From Arthrobacter sp. Hiyo4 (GTDB lineage: Bacteria > Actinomycetota > Actinomycetes > Actinomycetales > Micrococcaceae): 64,000 nucleotides of DNA. Location of the stretch: contig AP014718.1 in the NCBI GenBank assembly GCA_002370555.1, positions 3,224,001 to 3,288,000 of the forward strand, read 5' to 3'. The notes beneath the pieces are model-generated. The model saw nothing but the letters and a program-made list of their open reading frames with translations, was not told the DNA's origin and searched no databases. Both the position numbers and the translations under genes were made by a program. The first letter of the stretch is position 1. The number at the start of each line of letters is the position of its first letter. Below, one piece after another: positions 38,099 through 47,284 of this stretch.

Positions 38099-38518
38099 AT
38101 GAGAACCATCGGAATCATCGGAGCAGGACACATTGGCAGCAAGGTTGCCCGCAGAGCGGTGGAACTCGGCTACGACGTGGTGATCCGACGCCGGCGAAAC
38201 CACATCTTCCGCGCTGGTGCAGGAACACCTGCCCGCATCCAAGGTGGCGAAGGGCTTCAACCACATCCGGTACAGCGAGATCACCACGGACGGCACGCCT
38301 CCCGGCACCCCGAACCGCCGGGCCCTGGCCACCGCAAGCGACTACGCCGAGGCCAGCGAGCTCGTGACAAAGCTGTATGACGAGTTCGGCTTCGATACGG
38401 TGGACCTCGGCCGCTCTCCGAGAGCTGGCGCGCGGAGCCGGGCCGTCCGGCGAATGTGGTGCGGCAGAACGCTGCTGAACTCAGCGAGACCCTGGCCAAG
38501 GCGCCGCGGACCGTCTGA
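38099..38518 (+). pseudogene. NADP/F420-type reductase, internally deleted
   Basis: It begins MRTIGIIGAGHIGSKVARRAVELGYDVVI, a complete Rossmann start, and at about 38192 jumps to DAGETTSSALVQEHLPASKV in another frame, followed by GFNHIRYSEITTDGTPPGTPNR. A normal NADPH-dependent F420 reductase-like protein has roughly 75 more residues between these blocks. A further base is missing near 38412, before LSESWRAEPGRPANVV. The 3' end (LSETLAKAPRTV) is intact. The internal loss cannot be a homopolymer error, so this is a pseudogene or an assembly join. Confidence 0.75.
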
Positions 38519-38818
38519 CGTTTAGGGGGTGGTTCCGGCGTTGTTCATCTCCGTCAATTACGTCCTGGGCACACGATTGCCGGAGCGGGACCCGCAGGAA
38601 TTGGCAGGCGCGGCCCTCGGGGAGTTCGTCCGCCGGCGTCGGCGTCGCTGAAGGCCCGGACTCAGCCGCGGGATCCGTGCCAGAACTAGCTCGGTCCCCC
38701 GCATTCGCGCAGATCTTTTGGGCTGTCCACAGGTCCATGGAGGTCATTCCTTTCTACAATTTAAGTGGCGGCATAGGCGGCAATCAGCCGAACCGGCCGC
38801 ACCACAAGGAGGACCGCA
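38519..38818. other. Intergenic stretch without a supported gene
   Basis: About 300 bases. On the plus strand one frame reads VNYVLGTRLPERDPQELAG and ends in a run of Arg before TGA near 38651, which could be the tail of a lost gene; I cannot assign it. No promoter or hairpin of note apart from the ribosome site of the next gene. Confidence 0.4.
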
Positions 38819-38995
38819 ATGGGTTTGGGTGACAGGATCCACAACGCCGCGGAGAGGCTTCACGGCAAGGGAAAAAAGGCCGCCGGTGAGGTCAGCGGAA
38901 ACGACCGCATGAGGGCAGAAGGCAAGGCCCGCGCAGTCCGGGCCGACCTCAAGCAAGCCGGCGAAAAGATCAGGCACGCCTTCAAGCGGCACTAA
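38819..38995 (+). CDS. CsbD-like small protein
   Basis: 58 residues, beginning MGLGDRIHNAAERLHGKGKK, with AAGGAGG seven bases upstream. Highly charged, Lys/Ala/Glu rich and predicted helical (GEVSGNDRMRAEGKARAVRA), as in CsbD/YjbJ proteins induced by general or cell-envelope stress. Biochemical role unknown. Followed by a good intrinsic terminator; a monocistronic unit. Confidence 0.85.
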   Translation: MGLGDRIHNAAERLHGKGKKAAGEVSGNDRMRAEGKARAVRADLKQAGEKIRHAFKRH

Positions 38996-39007
38996 GTATC
39001 GTCAATC

Positions 39008-39042
39008 GAACGGGCGGCTCTGCCAGGAGTCGCCCGTTCTTT
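39008..39042 (+). terminator. Intrinsic terminator after the CsbD gene
   Basis: Arms GAACGGGCGGCTC (39008-39020) and GAGTCGCCCGTTC (39027-39039) with one mismatch, loop TGCCAG, followed by TTTA. Confidence 0.85.
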
Positions 39043-39093
39043 ATGCCCGGTCGGAAGGAGATTACTGCCCCACCCTCCCAACCCACACACCCC

Positions 39094-39122
39094 TTGACTC
39101 GCGCGCCCACCTTCCCTAAACT
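39094..39122 (+). promoter_or_regulatory. Promoter of the glycerate-pathway operon
   Basis: -35 TTGACT (39094-39099), a 17-base spacer and -10 TAAACT (39117-39122), upstream of hyi. Confidence 0.75.
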
Positions 39123-39160
39123 TTTCATAAAGCAGAATCTAAATTCCACAAAGCGGAAAC
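39121..39160. promoter_or_regulatory. Two adjacent IclR-type operators before hyi
   Basis: CTTTTCATAAAGCAGAATC (39121-39139) and AATTCCACAAAGCGGAAAC (39142-39160). Centres 21 bases apart and starting right at the -10 box: a clear repression geometry. Confidence 0.7.
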
Positions 39161-39217
39161 TCGAGAAGAGCCAGGCGAGCGGAAAATGGATCAAAGCCCT
39201 CCTCGGAAGGACCTACG

Positions 39218-40017
39218 ATGACGTACACAGTGAACTGCTCCATCCTCTTGACGGAACTCCCCTGCTCGAGCGCCCCGCAGCCGCAAAGGCGGCCGGCTTT
39301 GACGCCGTCGAGTTCTGGTGGCCATTCGAGACCTCCGTCCCCACGGACGCCCAGATCACCGGGTTTGAGAACGCCATCAAGGATGCCGGCGTCCAGCTCA
39401 CGGGCCTGAACTTCAACGCCGGCAACATGCCGGGCGGCGACCGCGGCCTGGTCTCCTGGCCCGCGCGTTCCACCGAATTCCTGGACAACATCGACGTCGT
39501 CGCCGGCATCGGCGAGCGCCTCGGCTGCAAGGCCTTCAACGCCCTCTACGGCAACCGCGTCGACGGCGAATCGGCCGAGAAGCAGGACGCCATCGGCGCC
39601 GAAAACCTCGCCGCGGCAGCTGCCGGCGTCGCAGGCATCGGCGGCACCGTCCTCCTCGAACCCGTCAGCGGCGCCGCCAAGTACCCGCTCCTCACGGCAG
39701 CGGACGCCCTCAAGGTGATCGCCCGCGTCAAGGCTGAATCCGGCGCGGAGAACATCAAGCTCCTCGCGGACTTCTACCACCTGGCAGTCAACGGGGACGA
39801 CGTCGCAGCCGTCATCGAAAACCACGCCAAGGACTTCGGCCACATCCAGATTGCCGACAACCCCGGCCGCGGGGCTCCCGGAACCGGTGAGCTTCCCCTC
39901 GGCGAATGGATCGCCCGCAGCCGCGAACTCGGCTACGACGGGTACATCGGCCTCGAATACAAGGAACCGGCGGAAACCGCGTTCAGCTGGGCCATCCGCC
40001 AGCGCGTCGCCCGCTAA
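39218..40017 (+). CDS. hyi: Hydroxypyruvate isomerase (one frameshift)
   Basis: About 267 residues after restoring a C near 39266 joins MTYTVNCSILLTELP to LLERPAAAKAAGFDAVEFWWPF. The TIM-barrel active-site Glu residues are in GGTVLLEPVSG and YIGLEYKEP. It interconverts hydroxypyruvate and tartronate semialdehyde and is a regular companion of Gcl. First gene of the run hyi, tartronate semialdehyde reductase, gcl, glycerate kinase; ribosome site GGAAGGAC before ATG 39218. Confidence 0.92.
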
Positions 40018-40027
40018 TCCCCACTAG

Positions 40028-40093
40028 CCCAACTGAGTAGCAGCAGATGCTGTTTAGAGCCCTCAAAACGACATCTACTGCGACCTAGTTGGG
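40028..40093. repeat. Imperfect intergenic hairpin after hyi
   Basis: 28-base arms starting CCCAACTGAGTAGCAG (40028-40055) and ending CGACCTAGTTGGG (40066-40093), with several mismatches. It looks like a dispersed REP-type element; only one copy is seen here. Confidence 0.7.
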
Positions 40094-40140
40094 TCCGGCT
40101 TCCGGATTCACCACCACAGACTTTCAGTAAAGGAACCACA

Positions 40141-41019
40141 ATGAGCAACGTTGCAGTCATCGGACTCGGAATCATGGGCCTGCCCATGGCCATCAACCTC
40201 GTCAAGGCCGGCCACACCGTCACCGGCTTCAACCGCAGCCAGGACAAGATCGACAAGCTCGTCTCCGAGGGCGGCCAGGGTGCCACGAGCATCGCGGACG
40301 CCGTCAAGGACGCCGACGTCGTCATCACCATGGTGCCGGACTCCCCCGACGTTGAGGGGGTAGTCAGCGGCCCCGACGGCGTCTTCGCCAACGCGAAGAA
40401 GGGCACCCTGTGGATCGACGCGTCCAGCATCCGCCCGGACGTCGCCAAGCGCCTCTCCGACGATGCCAAAGAAGCCGGCATCCGCCCCCTCGATGCCCCG
40501 GTCTCCGGCGGCGAACAAGGCGCCATCAACGCAGTTCTCTCCATCATGGTAGGCGGCGAGGCAGCCGACTTCGAGGCAGCACAGGATGTCCTGAACGCCG
40601 TCGGCAAAACCATCGTCCATGTGGGCCCCGCCGGCTCCGGCCAGACCGTCAAGGCGGCCAACCAGCTGATCGTGGCCGTCAACATCCAGGTCCTCGGCGA
40701 AGCAATCGCATTCCTTGAGGCCTACGGCGTGGACACCGACGCCGCCCTCAAGGTCCTCGGCGGCGGCCTGGCCGGCTCCAAGGTCCTCGACCAGAAGGGC
40801 CAGAAGATGCTGGACCGCAACTTCGACCCCGGCTTCCGCCTCGCCCTCCACCACAAGGACCTCGGCATCGTCACCTCCGCCGCCCGCGAAGCCAACGTCG
40901 CCGTACCGCTGGGCGCCGTCGTCGCGCAGCTCGTCGCCGCAACCGTCAACCAGGGCGACGGCGGCCTCGACCACTCCGGCCTCTTCAAGCAGGTCCTGCA
41001 GCTCAGCGGCCGCAAGTAG
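40141..41019 (+). CDS. glxR: 2-hydroxy-3-oxopropionate (tartronate semialdehyde) reductase
   Basis: 292 residues, beta-hydroxyacid dehydrogenase family. Cofactor loop GLGIMGLPMAINL, substrate-site DAPVSGGEQGA and catalytic Lys in GSGQTVKAANQLIVA. It reduces tartronate semialdehyde to D-glycerate with NAD(P)H, between Gcl and glycerate kinase. FNRSQDK after strand 2 suggests NADP. Intact, with AAAGGAACC upstream. Confidence 0.95.
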   Translation: MSNVAVIGLGIMGLPMAINLVKAGHTVTGFNRSQDKIDKLVSEGGQGATSIADAVKDADVVITMVPDSPDVEGVVSGPDGVFANAKKGTLWIDASSIRPDVAKRLSDDAKEAGIRPLDAPVSGGEQGAINAVLSIMVGGEAADFEAAQDVLNAVGKTIVHVGPAGSGQTVKAANQLIVAVNIQVLGEAIAFLEAYGVDTDAALKVLGGGLAGSKVLDQKGQKMLDRNFDPGFRLALHHKDLGIVTSAAREANVAVPLGAVVAQLVAATVNQGDGGLDHSGLFKQVLQLSGRK

Positions 41020-41034
41020 AAGCAGCCCCGTAAT

Positions 41035-41102
41035 GGGGCACTTCGACACGGACACGCCGGCCGCCGTCGTAATTTACGACGCCGACTCCCCCAAAGTGCC
41101 CC
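41035..41102. repeat. Intergenic nested hairpin between glxR and gcl
   Basis: Outer arms GGGGCACTT (41035-41043) and AAGTGCCCC (41094-41102); inner stem GTCGTAA (41066-41072) and TTACGAC (41074-41080) with a one-base loop. It may attenuate read-through into gcl or be a mobile hairpin element. Confidence 0.65.
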
Positions 41103-41162
41103 GCGACGGTTCGCCGGGCCTCCCCTCAGCACACCCAAAAACAGACTTTCAAGGAGTACACC

Positions 41163-42950
41163 ATGGCTAAGATGCGCACCGTTGACGCTGCCGTCGCGAT
41201 CCTGGTAAAGGAAGGCGCCATCGAGGCGTTCGGCCTGCCAGGGGCGGCAATCAACCCGTTCTACTCGGCAATGCGGAAGAACGGCGGCGTCCGCCACACC
41301 CTGGCCCGCCACGTTGAAGGCGCCAGCCACATGGCGGACGGCTACTCCCGGGCCAAGGACGGCCACATCGGCATCTGTATCGGCACCTCGGGCCCTGCCG
41401 GGACGGACATGATCACCGGCCTGTACGCGGCCTGGGCGGACTCCATCCCCATGCTCTGTATCACCGGCCAGGCCCCCGTGGCCAAGCTGCACAAGGAAGA
41501 CTTCCAGGCCGTGGACATCCAGACCATCGCCGCCCCGGTCACCAAGATGGCCATGACCATCATGGAGCCCGGCCAGGTTCCGGGCGCCTTCCAGAAGGCC
41601 TTCCAGCTGATGCGCTCCGGCCGTCCGGGCCCGGTCCTGCTGGACCTGCCGTTCGACGTGCAGATGGCCGAGATCGATTTCGATATCGACGCCTACGAGC
41701 CCATCGTTGTCCAGAAGCCTACGGCCAGCCGCAAGCAGTTGGAAAAGGCGCTGGACATGCTGACCGTAGCCGAGCGACCGCTGATTGTGGCCGGCGGCGG
41801 CATCATCAACGCCGGCGCCTCCGCGCAGCTGGTGGAGCTGGCCGAACTGCTGAACGTTCCGGTCATCCCCACGCTGATGGGCTGGGGTTCCATCCCGGAC
41901 GACCACGTGCTGATGGCCGGCATGGTGGGCCTGCAGACCAGCCACCGCTACGGCAACGAGACCATGCTGGCCTCCGACTTCGTCATCGGCATCGGCAACC
42001 GCTGGCCAACCGCCACACCGGCGGCCTGGACACCTACACGGTCGGCCGCAAGTTCGTGCACATCGACATCGAGCCCACCCAGATCGGCCGTGTGTTCTCG
42101 CCGGACCTGGGCATCGCGTCCGACGCCGGTGCGGCGCTGGACGGGCTGATTGAGCTGGCACGCGAGCGCCAGGCGGCTAAGTCCCTGCCGGACTACGCCG
42201 GCTGGGTTGCCGAGTGCACTGCACGCAAGGGCTCCCTGCAGCGCAAGACGCACTTCGAGAACGTGCCGATCAAGCCGCAGCGTGTGTACGAGGAGATGAA
42301 CAAGGCGTTCGGCAAGGACACCACCTACGTGTCCACCATCGGCCTGTCGCAGATCGCCGGCGCGCAGCTGCTGCACGTTTTCGGCCCGCGCAAGTGGATC
42401 AACGCCGGCCAGGCAGGCCCCTGGGCTGGACCGCCCGGCCGCCCTGGGCGTGGTCCGCGGCAAGCCGGACGAGACCGTGGTTGCCCTTTCCGGTGACTAC
42501 GACTTCCAGTTCATGATCGAAGAGCTGGCCGTGGGCGCGCAGTTCAACCTGCCGTACATCCACGTGGTGGTGAACAACTCCTACCTGGGCCTGATACGCC
42601 AGTCGCAGCGCGGCTTCGAGATGGAACAGAACGTGTCCCTGGCGTTCGAGAACATCAACTCCACTTATCTCTCAGCGACCGCAGCGGGCTACGGTGTGGA
42701 CCACGTCAAGGTGGCCGAGGGCCTGGGCTGCAAGGCCATCCGCGTGGAAAACCCGGCAGACCTGCCGGCCGCGTTCGACAAGGCCAAGGCCCTGATGGGC
42801 GAGTTCAAGGTTCCCGTGGTGGTTGAGGTGATCCTGGAAAAGATCACCAACATCTCCATGGGCGTTGAAATCAACGCCGTGAACGAGTTCGAGGACCTGG
42901 CCGAAACCGCTGCGGACGCCCCCACGTCCATCCTGGCCCTGCAGGCCTAA
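41163..42950 (+). CDS. gcl: Glyoxylate carboligase (three frameshifts)
   Basis: About 597 residues after restoring a G near 42005 and C residues near 42421 and 42435. Thiamine-diphosphate enzyme that joins two glyoxylates to tartronate semialdehyde and CO2. [16 protein letters not shown] has Val in the position of the usual catalytic Glu, as known for Gcl. The cofactor motif is [15 protein letters not shown]...[14 protein letters not shown]. It starts with ATG 41163 behind AAGGAGTACACC. One base separates its stop from the glycerate kinase start. Confidence 0.95.
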
Positions 42951-42951
42951 C

Positions 42952-44235
42952 ATGCGGATCGTGATCGCACCGGACAAGTTCAAGGGATCCCTGTCCGCCC
43001 CGGAGGTGTGCGAGTATCTGGAAAGGGGCCTGCAGCAGGCGGCCGACGGTCACCTGGACATCCTCCGGATTCCCGTGGCCGACGGCGGCGAGGGCACCCT
43101 CGATGCCGCCGTCGGCTCCGGCTTCACCCGCCGGAGCGCCACGGTCACCGGCCCCACCGGCGAACCCGTCCAGGCGGACTTTGCCGTCCGCGGCCACGAG
43201 GCCGTCATCGAGATGGCGGCGGCCTCGGGCCTGGCCCTCCTCCCGCAGGTGCGCGGCGGCGGCCAGCCGGATTCGGCCACCGCCACCACGGCCACAAGCC
43301 TGGGCACCGGCCAGCTGATCCGTGCGGCCCTGGATGCCGGCTGCCGGCGGATCGTGCTGGGCGTCGGGGGCAGCGCGAATACCGACGGCGGCGCTGGCGT
43401 CCTCCAAGGCCTCGGCGCCAGGCTCCTCGATGCTGAAGGCCGCGAGCTTCCGGCCGGCGGCGCCGCCCTTGCCCTGCTGGACCGGATCGACTTCAGCGGG
43501 TTCGAACCCCGGCTGAAGGACACACGCTTTGTGCTGGCGTCCGACGTCGACAATCCCCTCCTGGGCCTGCAAGGCGCCGCGGCGATTTTCGGACCGCAGA
43601 AAGGAGCCACTCAACTGGACGTCAATGCCCTCGATGCCGCCCTGGCCAGGTTCGTTGATGTCCTGGCCGGGGAAATCGGGCACCGCGCCCTCACCGCTGC
43701 GGAAGCCCCAGGCTCGGGAGCAGCCGGCGGAGTAGGTTACGCCGCCATCGCGGTACTGGCAGCGGCGCGCCGTCCCGGCATCGACGTCGTTCTCGAATTC
43801 ACGGGACTGGCGGAACGTCTGGCCGGTGCGGACCTGGTGATCACAGGAGAAGGCAGTCTGGATGAGCAAAGCCTGCTAGGCAAGGCACCCCTGGGCGTCG
43901 CCCGTTCAGCCGCCGACCAGGGTGTTCCGGTAATCGCCGTCTGCGGCCGGAACACGCTGTCCCCGGACCAGGCAAGCGCCGCAGGCTTCGAGGCCGTCTA
44001 CGCCTTGACCGAGCTTGAAAGCAATCTAAACAGGTGCATGGCGGAGGCGCAGCAGCTCCTGGAAGAGTTGGGCGCTCAGATCAGCGGGAGGTTGGCAGCC
44101 CACCGGCTGACACGTACGAGGCTGATCACTGATCGAACCTTTGCCGGTGGGGCATCCGGACGGGTGGTGGGGGACCATCTCCGGACCGATCAGGGTGCCG
44201 ATATGAACGGGCTTTCCTTGTTACCACAGCATTGA
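42952..44235 (+). CDS. glxK: Glycerate kinase, type 1, with an atypical C-terminal tail
   Basis: 427 residues; the family is about 380. IAPDKFKGSLSA, VADGGEGTLDA, VGGSANTDGGAG and ITGEGSLDEQSLLGKAP are the GarK/GlxK signatures. It phosphorylates glycerate to 2-phosphoglycerate (or 3-), the exit to glycolysis. After the usual end (LLEELGAQISGRLA) about 45 residues continue to MNGLSLLPQH; this tail looks like read-through and may come from a lost base. A fragment of a second glycerate kinase 3' end occurs at 51417. Confidence 0.9.
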   Translation: MRIVIAPDKFKGSLSAPEVCEYLERGLQQAADGHLDILRIPVADGGEGTLDAAVGSGFTRRSATVTGPTGEPVQADFAVRGHEAVIEMAAASGLALLPQVRGGGQPDSATATTATSLGTGQLIRAALDAGCRRIVLGVGGSANTDGGAGVLQGLGARLLDAEGRELPAGGAALALLDRIDFSGFEPRLKDTRFVLASDVDNPLLGLQGAAAIFGPQKGATQLDVNALDAALARFVDVLAGEIGHRALTAAEAPGSGAAGGVGYAAIAVLAAARRPGIDVVLEFTGLAERLAGADLVITGEGSLDEQSLLGKAPLGVARSAADQGVPVIAVCGRNTLSPDQASAAGFEAVYALTELESNLNRCMAEAQQLLEELGAQISGRLAAHRLTRTRLITDRTFAGGASGRVVGDHLRTDQGADMNGLSLLPQH

Positions 44236-44260
44236 CAGGCGCCGCTGGGCTCGTTAGGTT
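44232..44260 (+). promoter_or_regulatory. Promoter of the malate synthase G operon
   Basis: -35 TTGACA (44232-44237), a 17-base spacer and -10 TAGGTT (44255-44260). The -35 box overlaps the glycerate kinase stop codon. Confidence 0.65.
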
Positions 44261-44278
44261 CTTATATATTGAAATAAT

Positions 44279-44297
44279 CTTTCCGCTTTACGGAATA
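44279..44297. promoter_or_regulatory. IclR-type operator before malate synthase G
   Basis: CTTTCCGCTTTACGGAATA: TTTCCG and CGGAAT half-sites around five bases, just downstream of the predicted start point. Confidence 0.68.
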
Positions 44298-44316
44298 ATT
44301 GGAATGGATAGGGAAC

Positions 44317-46502
44317 ATGTCGAACCGAATGGAAACCAACGGCCTCAACGTTGCCGAAGGGCTCTATGCCTTCGTCCGGGATGAGGCGCTGCCGGGCACT
44401 GGGATCGAGGAGGAGACATTTTGGAGCGGCGCCGCGGCGCTGATCGGGCAGTTCTCACCCCAGGTGCGCGACCTGCTGAGCGTCCGTGACCGTATGCAGC
44501 AGCAGATCGACGAGTTTCACCGCTCAGCCGGGCATCTAGCGATGGACCCCGAGGCCTACGAGTCCTTCCTGCGCGAGATCGGCTACCTCCTGGACGAGCC
44601 GGCTGACTTCAGCATCACGACCGAGGGCGCCGACCCAGAGATTGCGACCGTTTCGGGTCCGCAGCTCGTCGTACCGCTGCTAAACGCCCGCTTCGCAGCC
44701 AACGCGGCCAACGCCCGCTGGGGCTCCCTCTATGACGCGCTCTACGGCACCGACGTCATCGACGAGGAGGAGGGCCGCGAACGCACGGGTGGCTACAACC
44801 CCACCCGCGGTGCCGCCGTCGTCGCCCGCGGCCGGCAGTTCCTCGACGAGAACACCCCCCTCGCCAGCGGCTCCCATGCCGACGTCACTGCCTACCGGGT
44901 GGTCGACGGCGCCCTCGTCGCCGAGACCGCCGAGGGCGCGTTGCGCCTGGCGGAGCCTCCCAGTTCGCCGGCTACCGAGGCGCACCATCCGAGCCCGAAT
45001 CCCTGCTGCTCGTGCACCACGGGCTGCACGTCGAGATCCAGATCGACCGCACGAACCTGATCGGAGGGGGCACCGCTGCCGGCGTCAAGGACATCGTGCT
45101 CGAGTCCGCCCTGACCACGATCATGGACCTCGAGGACTCCGTCGCGGCCGTAGACGCCGCGGACAAGGTGGCGGGCTACCGCAACTGGCTCCGACTCATG
45201 CAGCGCACGCTGACCACCGAGGTCGAGAAGGGCGGCCGTACCCACACCCGCCGGCTCAACCCCGACCGCGTATACACGGCGCCTGACGGCGCGGGGCTGA
45301 CTCTGCCCGGCCGCTCGCTGTTGCTCATCCGCCAGGTGGGACACCTCATGACGAGCGACGCCGTTCTCGACGCATCAGGGGATCCGGTTCCGGAGGAGAT
45401 CCTCGACGCACTCTTCACGGGCCTCGGCTCGGTGCACGACCTGCGCGGGCCTTACGCCGGCGGCAACTCGCGGACCGGTTCCGCGTACATCGTCAAGCCG
45501 AAGATGCACGGGCCGCAGGAAGTCGCTGTCGCCTGCGCCCTGCTCGCCGGCGCAGAAACCGTACTCGGCCTCGCCCCGCTCACCCTCAAGATCGGCATCA
45601 TGGACGAGGAGCGCCGCACCTCTGCGAACCTCAAAGCGTGCATCTTCGAGGCCCGCGAGCGGGTGGTGTTCATCAACACCGGCTTCCTGGACCGCACGGG
45701 CGACGAGATCCATACCTCGATGCTCGCCGGACCCATGGTACGCAAGGCCGATATGCGCTCGGCCAGCTGGATCAAGGCATACGAAGACGCCAACGTCGAC
45801 ATCGGACTCGAGTGCGGATTCCGCGGCCGGGCGCAGATCGGCAAGGGCATGTGGGCGGCGCCGGACAACCTTGCGGACATGCTCGTCCAGAAGGTTGCCC
45901 ACCCGCGTGCGGGCGCCGACTGCGCATGGGTTCCGTCGCCGACTGCGGCGACCCTGCACGCAATCCACTACCACGAGGTCGACGTCGACGCGCAGCAGGC
46001 AAAGCTCGGTCGGGAGCGCCGTTCAATCCTGTCGGAGCTCCTCACCATCCCGCTCGGCAACCCGGCCGGGTGGGACGCCGAAGCACGGCGCACCGAACTG
46101 GACAACAACATCCAGAGCACACTGGGTTACGTCGTCCGCTGGGTCAACGCCGGCGTCGGCTGTTCCAAGGTTCCGGACATTCACGGTACCGCCCTCATGG
46201 AGGACCGGGCCACTTGCAGGATTAGCTCGCAGCATGTCGCCAACTGGCTCCTGCACGGCGTCATCACCAAGGACGAGGTGGAGGAGTCGCTGCGCCGCAT
46301 GGCCGCGGTGGTTGACCAGCAGAACGCATCCGACCCGGACTACCTGCCGATGTCCCAGGGCTTCGACACCGAGGCCTTTCTGGCGGCCCGCGAGCTCGTA
46401 CTTGAGGGCGCCGCGCAGCCGTCCGGATACACCGAACCGGTTCTGCACCGGCGACGCGCCACGCAGAAAAACATCGACAACCTCGCCAGGAGCACCTCAT
46501 GA
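44317..46502 (+). CDS. glcB: Malate synthase G (one frameshift)
   Basis: About 729 residues after restoring one base near 44955. Typical G-form features: N-terminal alpha domain, [28 protein letters not shown], the catalytic block [50 protein letters not shown] and near the C-terminus [14 protein letters not shown]. It condenses glyoxylate with acetyl-CoA. ATG 44317 is chosen; an in-frame TTG at 44299 is less likely. It overlaps glcG by four bases, so it belongs to the glycolate module. This is the second malate synthase of the window. Confidence 0.95.
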
Positions 46503-46927
46503 GCATTGACCTAGTGACTGCCCAGTCCATCATCGCCAAGGCCCTCGCGACGGGTCAGCAGCACGGCTTCAAGCCGCTGACCGTCGTCGTGCTTGACGCA
46601 GGGGGGCACGTCACCGCCGTCGCCCGCCAGGACGGCGCTTCGAATAACCGCTTTGAAATTGCCCAAGGCAAGGCGTACGGCGCCCTCGCTCTCGGGATGG
46701 GCTCCCGGGCCCTCATGGAGCGGGCCGAGCAGCAAGCGTACTTCATCGCCGCTGCGACAGCCGCTCTCGGAGGCCGCCTGATCCCGGTGCCTGGTGGAGT
46801 CCTCATACGCGATGCAGAAGGTGCGATCAAGGGTGCCGTGGGCATCAGCGGGGACAGTTCAGACAACGACGAGACCGCGGCGGCAACGGCGATCGAGGCG
46901 GCCGGCCTCACGGCGCAGACGGCCTGA
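46499..46927 (+). CDS. glcG: GlcG/HbpS-family protein
   Basis: 142 residues with the family's [35 protein letters not shown] and [23 protein letters not shown]. GlcG is a conserved member of glycolate operons whose biochemical role is unsettled; the related HbpS binds haem. It overlaps the malate synthase G stop (ATGA), indicating co-translation. Intact. Confidence 0.88.
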   Translation: MSIDLVTAQSIIAKALATGQQHGFKPLTVVVLDAGGHVTAVARQDGASNNRFEIAQGKAYGALALGMGSRALMERAEQQAYFIAAATAALGGRLIPVPGGVLIRDAEGAIKGAVGISGDSSDNDETAAATAIEAAGLTAQTA

Positions 46928-47099
46928 CCACCAGCCAGGTTACGTGATTTACCGGTCCCGCGCGGGATATACCAGACCGCGCGGGCCCGGCGCTTCGCTG
47001 GGCGCTGATACGTAACCTTTGGCCGTCTCGTCATCCGACTCAGGAAGCCTTTCTGCGGGATGAGCGTCGAAAACTTGCTCGTAAAGACCATTGACTAAC

Positions 47100-47108
47100 G
47101 GTCAGACC
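47100..47108. promoter_or_regulatory. Possible FadR/PdhR-type GntR site (GGTCAGACC)
   Basis: Palindrome GGT-N3-ACC, the core recognised by PdhR/LldR-like GntR-FCD regulators. A GntR-FCD gene lies at the end of this gene set (50633). The flanks are only partly symmetrical. Confidence 0.45.
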
Positions 47109-47120
47109 AATACGTAAGGT

Positions 47121-47161
47121 GAATCACAAAGCAGAATTATACTCTCGCATTGTGGAAATAG
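47121..47161. promoter_or_regulatory. Two IclR-type operators before the LctP-type permease
   Basis: GAATCACAAAGCAGAATTA (47121-47139) and CTCTCGCATTGTGGAAATA (47143-47161). The second is the reverse complement of the core at 11026-11045. Confidence 0.6.
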
Positions 47162-47284
47162 GGCACTGATATGCATTTTGCGGCTTATGTCCTAAGGCCA
47201 TCCGAGGACCTGCCGGCGAAGTTGCCGCGTTCTACTCTGTGCGCAAGCTAGACCGTATCCGCTCCAAATACAAAGGAGTTTTTT

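Larger units (their letters stand above)
46928..47284. other. 357-base regulatory gap before the LctP-type permease
   Basis: No gene supported. It holds a GC-rich hairpin (CCGCGCGG...CCGCGCGG, about 46957-46985), a GGTCAGACC site, two IclR-like palindromes, and the ribosome site of lctP (AAAGGAG, 47272-47278). The promoter itself is unclear; TATACT at 47138-47143 is the best -10 box. Confidence 0.6.

Noticed and set aside
38481-38747. 88-residue minus-strand frame between the F420-type reductase and CsbD
   Set aside because: No family resemblance; the ribosome-site spacing is poor and the frame runs over the end of the reductase gene.
44236-44316. Overlapping start for malate synthase G at TTG 44299
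   Set aside because: ATG 44317 gives the more usual N-terminus, and TTG 44299 lies directly against the operator.
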